Assembly: GCF_000688515.1 (NCBI RefSeq)
Contig: NZ_JHZK01000004.1
Span: 1-64,000, forward strand
Length of the DNA: 64,000 nt
Reading direction: 5' to 3'
From: Afifella pfennigii DSM 17143
Lineage (GTDB): Bacteria > Pseudomonadota > Alphaproteobacteria > Rhizobiales > Afifellaceae
The notes under the pieces are model-generated. The model was not told the DNA's origin. It made no database searches and saw only the letters and a list, made by a program, of their open reading frames with translations. A program made the translations under genes and the position numbers. How positions within the stretch are numbered: position 1 is the first letter of the stretch; each line of letters begins with the position of its first letter. Positions 9,267-16,230 of the stretch are shown piece after piece.

Positions 9267-9899
9267 ATGCATATCGTCGACGGGGCGCTCGCGCCCGAAG
9301 TGTTGATCGGAGGGGCGGCGCTCGCCGCCGCCGGAATCGGTCTCGGCCTGAAAAGCCTGCCGGCGGAGAAGATGCCGGCGGCGGGCGTCCTTAGCGCGGC
9401 CTTCTTCGTCGCCTCGCTCATCCATGTGCCGATCGGCCCTTCCAGCGTGCATCTCATCATGAACGGCCTGGCCGGGCTGGTGCTCGGCTGGGCCGCCTTC
9501 CCGGCGCTCTTCGTCGGGCTTTTGCTCCAGGCCGTGTTCTTCGGTTTCGGCGGGCTCACCGTGCTCGGGGTCAACACCGTCAACATCGCCTTGCCGGCGG
9601 TCATCGTCTTCTATCTGTGCCGGCGCGGGATCGCCTCGTCCTCGCCCGCCGTGGCGGCGGTCTGGGGCGCCGCCGGCGGCGGGCTCGCCATCGCGCTGAC
9701 CACCGGCTTCGTCGCCATCTCGCTGGCGCTTTCGGGCGAGGAGTTCGTGCCGGCCGCCAAGCTCGTCTTTTTCGCCCACATCCCGGTGATGGCGATCGAG
9801 GCGCTGGTCGCAGGCGCCGCCGTGGCGCTTGTGCGGCGTGTCAAGCCGGAGCTCTTCGTCACCTTCGCCGCGGCGCTATCGAAGGGAGCCCCTTCATGA
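9267..9899 (+). CDS. cbiM: cobalt ECF transporter substrate-specific membrane subunit CbiM
   Basis: This 210-aa integral membrane S-component begins MHIVDGAL, the signature N-terminus whose amino group and His2 bind the metal in CbiM/NikM proteins. The VPIGPSSVHLIMNGLAG segment is the second conserved motif with the metal-binding His. About seven hydrophobic helices follow. The next gene overlaps its last codons (start 9896), indicating coupled translation. Cobalt rather than nickel is inferred from the upstream cobalamin riboswitch. Confidence 0.92.
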   Translation: MHIVDGALAPEVLIGGAALAAAGIGLGLKSLPAEKMPAAGVLSAAFFVASLIHVPIGPSSVHLIMNGLAGLVLGWAAFPALFVGLLLQAVFFGFGGLTVLGVNTVNIALPAVIVFYLCRRGIASSSPAVAAVWGAAGGGLAIALTTGFVAISLALSGEEFVPAAKLVFFAHIPVMAIEALVAGAAVALVRRVKPELFVTFAAALSKGAPS

Positions 9900-10516
9900 A
9901 ATATCTGCGGCTTGCTCTCCTCGCCCTTATGCTGCTGCCGGTCTCGCCGGCGGCCGCCCATAAGGTTATCGCCTCCCTCTTCGTCTCCGGTGCGGTGATC
10001 GAAGGCGAGATCGGCTTTACCAGCGGCGACATGGCATCCGACATCCTGGTGGAGGTCTTCGACGAGGCCGGCAACAAGCTCGGCGAGACAAGGACCGACG
10101 CGGACGGCTTCTTCACCTACGCTCCGGAAAAAGCGGTCACGCATGTCTTCCGCGCCAATCTCGGCGCCGGCCATGTGGCGGAGGTGCAGATGGCGGCCGA
10201 GGAGCTGCCGGAAATCGCCGGTTCGCCGGCCGCAACGGTTTCCGCCGAGGCGAATGGCGGGAGCGGGCCCCCTTCAGCATCGCCGGCGCCGGCAAGCGTT
10301 CCGGCGCCGCAGATCGATCTTGATGCGCTGATGGAAGAGCAGCGGCGGCTCATCGCAGAGGCCGTGCAGAAGCAGGTGATCCCGCTCAGGCGCGACATCG
10401 ACGCTTACAAGGAGAAGCACGACCTGCAGTCGATCCTCGGCGGCATTGGCTACATTTTCGGCCTCTTCGGCCTCGGCTTCTATCTCGCCGCGCGCCGCAA
10501 GATGAAGGCGGCCTGA
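9896..10516 (+). CDS. NikL/CbiL-like auxiliary component of cobalt/nickel ECF importer
   Basis: This 206-aa protein has an N-terminal signal peptide (cleaved near PAAAH-K), a periplasmic beta-rich domain (VEVFDEAGNKLGETRTDADGF), a Pro/Ala linker around 100-140, a helical stretch, and one C-terminal transmembrane helix (about 178-200) followed by RRKMK. This is the topology of NikL, which replaces the small NikN/CbiN subunit in some systems. It overlaps cbiM by 4 bp (ATGA) and is followed by cbiQ after 3 bp. Confidence 0.8.
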   Translation: MKYLRLALLALMLLPVSPAAAHKVIASLFVSGAVIEGEIGFTSGDMASDILVEVFDEAGNKLGETRTDADGFFTYAPEKAVTHVFRANLGAGHVAEVQMAAEELPEIAGSPAATVSAEANGGSGPPSASPAPASVPAPQIDLDALMEEQRRLIAEAVQKQVIPLRRDIDAYKEKHDLQSILGGIGYIFGLFGLGFYLAARRKMKAA

Positions 10517-10519
10517 AGG

Positions 10520-11308
10520 ATGGGCCATTTCGTTTCGGCCGAGCGGCGGGCGCTGCGCGATACCGGGGCGGCACGCCGCACGCTGCTTCAGGGCGTCGAT
10601 CCGCGCAGCCGCATCCTTGCCGCCGTCCTCTTCGCCGTGGTCATCGTCGCGCTGCACGATATGGCGCTTCTTGGCATTGGCCTTGGCGCGGCGCTCTTGA
10701 TGATGCTGACGGCCCGCCTGCCGGCCCTTCCGACGCTGAAGCGCATGGCGACGATGGACACCTTCATCATCTTCCTCATCGCGATGCTGCCCTTCACCGT
10801 GCCGGGCGATCCGATCTTCACCGTCTTCGGGTTCGCCGCGACCTGGCAGGGGCTGTGGCAGGCGCTGGAAATCGCGCTGAAGGCCAACGCCATCATTCTC
10901 GCCTTGATGGCGCTCGTCGGCTCCATGGAGCCGGTGACGCTCGGCCATGCGCTCAGCCGGCTGAGGGCGCCGGAAGGCCTCGTCCATCTCCTCATGTTCA
11001 CCGTGCGTTACGTCGACGTCCTGCGAGGGGAGTATCTGCGCCTGCGCCAGGCGATGAAGGCGCGCGGCTTCCGCGCCGGCACCAACCTCCATACCTTTCG
11101 CTCGCTCGGCTATCTCGTCGGCATGATGCTGGTGCGGGCGATCGAGCGCTCCGAACGCATTCTGGCGGCAATGAAATGCCGTGGCTTCACCGGCCGCCTG
11201 CCGCTTCTGGACGAGCTTGCCTTCTGCCGGCGCGACGCGGTCTTCGCGATCGGCCTCCTCGCCTTCCTGGCCTCGCTGATCGCCGCGCAAACCGTCTCCC
11301 CGGCGTGA
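10520..11308 (+). CDS. cbiQ: cobalt ECF transporter transmembrane coupling protein CbiQ
   Basis: This 262-aa ECF T-component has multiple hydrophobic helices and the two conserved coupling-helix motifs with A-R-G signatures (AMKARGFRAG and AAMKCRGFTGR) that transmit ATPase movement to CbiM. The N-terminus carries the DPRSRILAAV block typical of CbiQ. It lies between the NikL-like gene and cbiO in a compact operon. Confidence 0.92.
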   Translation: MGHFVSAERRALRDTGAARRTLLQGVDPRSRILAAVLFAVVIVALHDMALLGIGLGAALLMMLTARLPALPTLKRMATMDTFIIFLIAMLPFTVPGDPIFTVFGFAATWQGLWQALEIALKANAIILALMALVGSMEPVTLGHALSRLRAPEGLVHLLMFTVRYVDVLRGEYLRLRQAMKARGFRAGTNLHTFRSLGYLVGMMLVRAIERSERILAAMKCRGFTGRLPLLDELAFCRRDAVFAIGLLAFLASLIAAQTVSPA

Positions 11309-11325
11309 CCGGCGGGGCCCCGACG

Positions 11326-12024
11326 ATGTCTGAGCTGATCTCGCTGCAAGACATCCATTTCGCCTATCCGGGCGGGGCGCCGGTTCTGTGCGGCCTCGAT
11401 TTGACGCTTTCTGCCGGCGAGCGGCTCAGCATCGGCGGCCATAACGGCGCCGGCAAGTCGACGCTCCTGCATATCCTCGTCGGGCTGTTGCGCCCAAGCC
11501 GCGGGCGCGTCGTCGCCTTCGGCGCGGAGCGGGCCGAGGAGAAGGATTTCTACGAGGTGCGCCGGCGCGCCGGCCTCGTCTTCCAGGACCCGGACGACCA
11601 GCTCTTCTGTCCCACCGTCGCGGAAGACGTCGCCTTCGGGCCGCTCAATCTCGGCAAGAGCCGGCAGGAGGCGATGGCCATCGTGGAGGAGGTGCTTGCG
11701 CGGCTGGATCTCGCCGCTTACCGGGACCGCATCACCCACAAGCTCTCCGGCGGAGAGAAGCGGCTCGTCACGCTCGCCGCCGTGCTCGCGATGGAGCCGG
11801 ACGTCCTCCTTCTCGACGAGCCGACCAACGCGCTCGATATCGACAACAAGGTCAGGCTGACGGAGATCCTCTTGTCGCTGCCGCAGGCGATGATCCTCGT
11901 CTCGCACGACCATGGCTTCCGCAACGACATCGCCACGCGCACGCTGATGCTGGTGGAAGGCCGGCTTACCGAAAGGCCGCCGCGCTGCGTGGCCGGGCGC
12001 TCGCCGGCCGCGCCCGCCGCATAG
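11326..12024 (+). CDS. cbiO: cobalt ECF transporter ATP-binding protein CbiO
   Basis: This 232-aa ABC ATPase has Walker A (GGHNGAGKST), the Q-loop (FQDPDDQLFCPTVAEDVAFGP, typical for ECF ATPases), signature LSGGEKR, Walker B (VLLLDEPTNALD) and the switch His (SHDH). It powers the CbiMQ importer. The ATG at 11326 begins the family N-terminus, 17 bp after cbiQ. It is the last gene of the riboswitch-controlled operon. Confidence 0.93.
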   Translation: MSELISLQDIHFAYPGGAPVLCGLDLTLSAGERLSIGGHNGAGKSTLLHILVGLLRPSRGRVVAFGAERAEEKDFYEVRRRAGLVFQDPDDQLFCPTVAEDVAFGPLNLGKSRQEAMAIVEEVLARLDLAAYRDRITHKLSGGEKRLVTLAAVLAMEPDVLLLDEPTNALDIDNKVRLTEILLSLPQAMILVSHDHGFRNDIATRTLMLVEGRLTERPPRCVAGRSPAAPAA

Positions 12025-12105
12025 GCGACACAACGAACCCGGACCGCGCGGCGCCCGCAGAGCCGATGGCAGGCCCTGGCCGGCTCCTAGAAGCTCAACG
12101 CATTC

Positions 12106-12555
12106 CTAGAAACTCAAGATGCGGGTGTTGTCGGCCAGAAGCTCGCCCGCCATCGGGCCGGGCTCGGCCGCGCTCACGCCCTCGATCAGCGCCTCCGGCC
12201 CGACGCCCTTGTTCGGCAGATAGAGGGCGCAGACCTCCACCTTGGTGCCGGTCTTGTCCATGATCGTCTTCATCAGCCCCTGCGGGCTCATGCCGCGCGG
12301 CTTCTGCAGCTCCAGCGCCGTGGAAGGCGGGCTCTTGAGGGCAATGTCGCCCGCCGGACCGCAGAGCAGGATATGTGTCTCGGAGCCCTGCTGGGCGGCC
12401 TGCATGGTGAGGATCATCGCCATCAACTGGGTCTGCGGCTCCGCCGACGTCAACACGGTGACGAGGGAGGGCTTGTCCTGCGCCATGGCCGGACCGGCGG
12501 AAACGGCGAAAGCCGCCGAAAGGGCGAGGGCAAGGGCGAGAAGGCGGGTGCGCAT
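12106..12555 (-). CDS. exported DsrE-family protein
   Basis: This 149-aa protein has a Sec signal peptide (about residues 1-26, ending AMA-QDKPS) followed by a DsrE/peroxiredoxin-like fold: a VTVLTSAEPQTQLMAMILT start, a Cys in ILLCGPAGD and another in VEVCALYLPNKG. DsrE-like proteins take part in sulfur relay, but periplasmic versions are mostly uncharacterised. ATG 12555 is chosen because AGGAGA stands at correct spacing and the signal peptide begins there. It is convergent with cbiO and divergent from fbpA. Confidence 0.7.
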   Translation of the reverse strand: MRTRLLALALALSAAFAVSAGPAMAQDKPSLVTVLTSAEPQTQLMAMILTMQAAQQGSETHILLCGPAGDIALKSPPSTALELQKPRGMSPQGLMKTIMDKTGTKVEVCALYLPNKGVGPEALIEGVSAAEPGPMAGELLADNTRILSF

Positions 12556-12686
12556 GACGGGTTCTCCTAACGAGGTCATATTCCGCCCTCCATATGTGTC
12601 GTCTCATCGGGTGGTCCATGCGCCGTCCTGCGCCCGTTCGTCGCGCGCGGCTCAGTTTGGAACGCTTCTAAATTATTGATTTCATT

Positions 12687-12736
12687 GCAATTCTTCCGCT
12701 CCGAATTGTTGACTCTGATCTTCGACAATTTATAGT
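12687..12736 (+). promoter_or_regulatory. fbpA promoter with abutting inverted repeat
   Basis: A good sigma70-type promoter, TTGACT (12709-12714), 16-nt spacer, TATAGT (12731-12736), lies about 70 bp before fbpA. Immediately upstream is an inverted repeat GCAATTC (12687-12693) / GAATTG (12703-12708) touching the -35 box, a plausible regulator site, perhaps iron-dependent. The same half-sites occur in front of the peptide locus at 15757-15776. Confidence 0.55.
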
Positions 12737-12805
12737 CTGCGCGGGCTGACACAGCGTTTGCCCTTTGATGTTGGGGCTTTGAACCCTTTCAATTGGAGGC
12801 TTTTT

Positions 12806-13867
12806 ATGCATGTCCCGTTCCGCCGGAATCGCGCCTTGCGTGCATTCCTTCTCGCCGGCGCGCTCGGCGCTCTCTCCCTACCCCCCGCCGCCGCGCAAGA
12901 GGCCGGCGAGGTCAACATCTATTCCTATCGCCAGCCGGAGCTGATCGCGCCGATCACCGAGGCCTTCGAGAAGCAGACCGGCATCAAGGTCAACACGGTG
13001 TTCCTGTCGAAGGGGCTTGAGGAGCGTATCCAGGCGGAGGGCGCCAACTCGCCCGCCGACGTCATCATGACCGTCGATATCGGCCGGCTGCAGCGCGCGG
13101 AGGATGTCGGCATCACGCAACAGGTGGAAGACGAGGCGCTTCAGGACGCCATCCCGCAGCAATACCGCGACCCGGACGGAAACTGGTTCGGCCTGACGAC
13201 GCGCAGCCGCGTCGTTTTCGCCTCCAAGGACCGGGTGGAGCAGGACGAGATCACCTACGAGGAGCTCGCCGATCCGAAATGGAAGGGACGGATCTGCATT
13301 CGCTCCGGCCAGCACGATTACAATATCGGCCTCATCGCCTCCATGATCGCCCATCACGGCGAGGAGGCGACGGAGGAATGGCTGCGTGGGCTGAAGAACA
13401 ACCTCGCCCGGCGCCCCGACGGCAACGACCGCGCCCAGGCCAAGGCGATCTTCTCCGGCGAATGCGACCTCGCCATCGGCAACACCTACTATGTCGGCGT
13501 CATGGCCACGAACGAGAAGGAGCCGGAGCAGAAGCAGTGGGCCGAGGCCATCAAGGTGCTCTTCCCCAACAACGCCGACCGCGGCGCGCATGTGAACATC
13601 TCCGGCATGGCCATGGCGAAGAACGCCCCGCATCCGCAAAACGCTCTGAAGTTCATGCAGTTCGCCGCTTCCGAGGAAGCGCAGGCCCTCTATGCGGAGA
13701 AGAACTTCGAATATCCGGTGAAGGAAGGCGTGCCGGCTTCCGATCTCGTCGGCTCCTGGGGCGAGATCAATCCCGACGAGCTGCCGCTTTCCAAGATCGC
13801 CGAATACCGCAAGACGGCTTCCGAACTGGTCGACAAGGTCGGCTTCGACGAGGGACCGAGCTCGTGA
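12806..13867 (+). CDS. fbpA: ferric iron ABC transporter, substrate-binding protein
   Basis: This 353-aa periplasmic iron-binding protein has a signal peptide (cleaved near AAAQ-EA) and opens with VNIYSYRQPELI. It carries the paired tyrosines that coordinate Fe(III) in GNTYYVGVM, and the NISGMAMAKNAPHP block of the FutA/FbpA family. ATG 12806 follows a GGAGG site, which decides against a longer start at 12758. It is the first gene of an iron-uptake operon with fbpB. A terminator-like hairpin directly after its stop probably keeps binding-protein synthesis above that of the permease. Confidence 0.9.
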   Translation: MHVPFRRNRALRAFLLAGALGALSLPPAAAQEAGEVNIYSYRQPELIAPITEAFEKQTGIKVNTVFLSKGLEERIQAEGANSPADVIMTVDIGRLQRAEDVGITQQVEDEALQDAIPQQYRDPDGNWFGLTTRSRVVFASKDRVEQDEITYEELADPKWKGRICIRSGQHDYNIGLIASMIAHHGEEATEEWLRGLKNNLARRPDGNDRAQAKAIFSGECDLAIGNTYYVGVMATNEKEPEQKQWAEAIKVLFPNNADRGAHVNISGMAMAKNAPHPQNALKFMQFAASEEAQALYAEKNFEYPVKEGVPASDLVGSWGEINPDELPLSKIAEYRKTASELVDKVGFDEGPSS

Positions 13868-13889
13868 GCAACCAGGCTCTCTGAACGCC

Positions 13890-13918
13890 AAGGCCCGGCA
13901 CGCGCTGCCGGGCCTTTT
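13890..13918 (+). terminator. intrinsic-terminator-like hairpin between fbpA and fbpB
   Basis: AAGGCCCGGCA (13890-13900) and TGCCGGGCCTT (13906-13916) form a perfect 11-bp stem around a 5-nt loop, followed by a short T-run. It lies 22 bp after fbpA and 27 bp before fbpB, so it would act as a partial terminator that sets the ratio of binding protein to permease. Confidence 0.75.
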
Positions 13919-13944
13919 CGCGTTGACCTCACAGGACAGCCCGC

Positions 13945-15663
13945 GTGACGCCGCAGGAACCCATCCTTTCCTTCCGCATTTTCAGCCTCCGGCGGCGCGG
14001 CCGCGTGCGGGGGCTGCCCGGCCATGCGGGGCTGAGGCTTTTCGCCTATCTTCTGACGGCGCTGGTGCTGGTGCCGCTGGTGGCGGTCATCGTCATCGCC
14101 ATGGGTTCCTCGGAGGGCGTATGGCCGCACCTCGTCTCCACCGTCCTGCCGCGCTCGGTGCGCATCACGCTCCTGTTGATGGCGGGCGTTGCCGTCCTCA
14201 GCTCCACCATGGGCGTCGTCAGCGCCTGGCTGGTCACCCATTTCGCCTTCCCCGGCAGACGCATCCTGGAAGTGGCGCTGGTCCTGCCCTTCGCCATGCC
14301 GCTCTATATCGTCGCTTTCGCCTATATCGAGTTCCTGGATTTTACCGGGCCTCTGCAGAGCGCCATCCGGGCCATCGGCGGCTATACCAGCGTGCGCGAA
14401 TACTGGTCGCCCGACGTGCACAATCTGCCGGGCGCGGCGCTGATCATGTCGTCGGTGCTCTACCCCTACGTCTACATGACGACGCGACTTCTCTTCCTGA
14501 TGCAGTCGGTGACGGCGCTGCAGGTCGCCCAGACGCTCGGCTGCAGCCGGTTTTCCTCCTTCTTCCGCATCGCCGTGCCGCTCGCCCGCCCGGCCATCGC
14601 CATCGGCGTCACGCTGTGCCTGATGGAGACGCTCAACGATATCGGCGCCGTCGATTTCCTCGGCATCCGCACCCTCACCTTCTCCGTCTACGACACCTGG
14701 CTCAATCGCGGCAGCCTGGCCGGCGCGGCGCAGATCGCCACCGTCATGGTCGGCTTCGTCGTCCTGCTCATCGTCGCGGAGCGGGCCGCGCGCGGGCGCC
14801 AGCGCTACCAGGTGGCGCGGGCGGAGCGCGGCGGACAGTTCCGCATGGAACTGAACGGCTGGCGGGCCGCGGGCGCGGCATTCCTGTGCGCCGTGCCGCC
14901 GCTGCTGGGCATGGGCATTCCGGCCTTCGTGCTCATCGGCTACGCACTGCGGCGCCTTCCCGCCTTCGCCGAGCCGGAGCTTCTGGCCGCGGCCTGGCAT
15001 TCCGTCACCGTCGCCGCCGCGACCGGCACCATCACGGTCATTGCCGGGCTGGTGCTGGCCTATTGCGCGCGCCTTGCCGCCGGGCGGCTGGAACATGTGG
15101 CGCTGAAGGTCGCGCTCATCGGCTATGCGGTGCCGGGAACGGTGCTGGCACTCGGCATCCTGATGCCGCTCGCCAGGCTCGACAACGCCGTCGACGCCTT
15201 CATGCGATCCACCTTCGACCTGCCGACCGGCCTCCTCATCACCGGCTCGGCGGCGGCCATCGTCTATGCCTGCTCGGTGCGCTTCCTCGCCGTCGCGCAA
15301 GGCACGGTGGAGGCGGGGCTTGCCAAAATCACCTCGCATCTGGACATGGCCGCGCGCACGCTCGGCCGCACCGCCCAGCAGACGCTCATCGACGTGCATC
15401 TGCCCTTGATGAAGAAGGCGCTCGGCGCCGCCTTCCTGCTCGTCTTCGTCGATAGCCTCAAAGAATTGTCGGCAACGCTGCTGCTTCGGCCTTTCAACTA
15501 CGACACGCTGGCCACCCTGGTCTATTCGCGCGCCTCGCGCGCCGCCTATGGCGATGCCGCCGTGCCGGCGCTGCTCATCGTGCTCGTCGGCCTCATTCCC
15601 GTCATCATGCTTCTGCGCTCGGCCGCCCCGCCGCTGCCGCAGCAGCGCGGCGAGCTGCCCTGA
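13945..15663 (+). CDS. fbpB: ferric iron ABC transporter, fused permease
   Basis: This 572-aa inner-membrane protein is a tandem fusion of two permease modules, as in FbpB/SfuB-type iron importers, with about 12 hydrophobic helices. Each half carries its ATPase-contact loop (AQTLGCSRFSSFFRIAVPL and AARTLGRTAQQTLIDVHLP). The start codon is GTG. An iron ATPase gene (fbpC) does not follow: the next gene is the small peptide of the RiPP-like island, so the ATPase must be encoded elsewhere. Confidence 0.88.
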   Translation: MTPQEPILSFRIFSLRRRGRVRGLPGHAGLRLFAYLLTALVLVPLVAVIVIAMGSSEGVWPHLVSTVLPRSVRITLLLMAGVAVLSSTMGVVSAWLVTHFAFPGRRILEVALVLPFAMPLYIVAFAYIEFLDFTGPLQSAIRAIGGYTSVREYWSPDVHNLPGAALIMSSVLYPYVYMTTRLLFLMQSVTALQVAQTLGCSRFSSFFRIAVPLARPAIAIGVTLCLMETLNDIGAVDFLGIRTLTFSVYDTWLNRGSLAGAAQIATVMVGFVVLLIVAERAARGRQRYQVARAERGGQFRMELNGWRAAGAAFLCAVPPLLGMGIPAFVLIGYALRRLPAFAEPELLAAAWHSVTVAAATGTITVIAGLVLAYCARLAAGRLEHVALKVALIGYAVPGTVLALGILMPLARLDNAVDAFMRSTFDLPTGLLITGSAAAIVYACSVRFLAVAQGTVEAGLAKITSHLDMAARTLGRTAQQTLIDVHLPLMKKALGAAFLLVFVDSLKELSATLLLRPFNYDTLATLVYSRASRAAYGDAAVPALLIVLVGLIPVIMLLRSAAPPLPQQRGELP

Positions 15664-15749
15664 GACATCGCCGCAGACGCTTTCCGCGCCTCGACGACGC
15701 GGCCTTTCCCTCGCGAAATGTCGCCCCAAGAAACAACCCCTGATTATGT

Positions 15750-15784
15750 GACTTAGGCAATTCAATTGAGAATTGCTCCAAGTC
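15750..15784 (+). promoter_or_regulatory. nested inverted repeat upstream of the RiPP-like locus
   Basis: An outer stem GACTT (15750-15754) / AAGTC (15780-15784) encloses a perfect 7-bp inverted repeat GCAATTC (15757-15763) / GAATTGC (15770-15776) with a 6-nt loop. The surrounding 150 bp is markedly AT-rich for this genome. It may be an operator or the end structure of the fbp transcript. No T-run follows, so a simple terminator is less likely. Confidence 0.45.
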
Positions 15785-15831
15785 GAGTCTTCGATTCCAG
15801 AGGATATTTTCAATCTTAAGTAGATTTTATG

Positions 15832-15860
15832 TTGACTGATTCTCCCTGTAAGTGTGTCAT
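15832..15860 (+). promoter_or_regulatory. possible sigma70 promoter for the peptide gene
   Basis: TTGACT (15832-15837) is followed after 17 nt by TGTCAT (15855-15860), which matches the -10 consensus at four of six positions. A strong GAGGAGGA ribosome site and the ATG at 15895 follow 22-35 bp later. The call rests on spacing and motif only. Confidence 0.4.
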
Positions 15861-15894
15861 TCTCTCGTTGCGGCACTCTACGAGGAGGACAAAG

Positions 15895-16080
15895 ATGGCC
15901 GATCAAGCAGGACACCTTCACCAGCCCGACTATCTGCGGGGGCTTGCCAAACAGCTTCGCGACGAGGCGGACCGAGCCGAAGCCCGGGCCAAGCGCCTGG
16001 AATCGGGCCAGGAAAAGGCGAGCTGCGAATCCGGCTGCTGGAACGTGCTGTCCACCTGCATCAAGGTGCAGCCGCTCTGA
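15895..16080 (+). CDS. putative RiPP precursor peptide (61 aa, three C-terminal Cys)
   Basis: The small protein starts at an ATG behind a near-perfect Shine-Dalgarno (GAGGAGGA). Residues 1-42 are charged and probably helical (YLRGLAKQLRDEADRAEARA), like a leader. The last 19 residues (43-61) are uncharged-to-hydrophobic with Cys44, Cys48 and Cys55 (C-x3-C-x6-C) and end KVQPL, like a core peptide. A stable hairpin follows the stop, then a radical SAM/SPASM gene, the usual layout for ribosomally made, post-translationally modified peptides. I do not recognise the family. Function and modification are inference. No exporter or dedicated protease gene is adjacent. Confidence 0.65.
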   Translation: MADQAGHLHQPDYLRGLAKQLRDEADRAEARAKRLESGQEKASCESGCWNVLSTCIKVQPL

Positions 16081-16086
16081 ACGAAG

Positions 16087-16122
16087 GCCTCCGGCGCCTG
16101 CGCGTGCGCAGGTGCCGGAGGC
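16087..16122 (+). terminator. long hairpin between peptide gene and radical SAM gene
   Basis: Two 17-nt arms (16087-16103 and 16106-16122) pair with a single G-T wobble; the innermost pairs must open to give a loop. A T-run (16137-16141) lies 14 nt further on. It begins 6 bp after the peptide stop. This probably reduces read-through so the peptide is made in excess over the enzyme, or it stabilises the 3' end of a peptide mRNA. Confidence 0.65.
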
Positions 16123-16230
16123 ATCTTCCCTCAATCTTTTTGAACGCGGCGCGCCGGCGGCCGCCCGCCGGCTTGACCCCTGCCGGCGACGCAACGTCGC
16201 GTTTGGCAGGCCAGCGTTCGGGAGGCTCGT

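Noticed and set aside
15664-15749. Transcription terminator for fbpB
   Set aside because: No stem followed by a T-run was found directly after the stop. The nearest inverted repeat (15750-15784) lacks a T-run and may be an operator.
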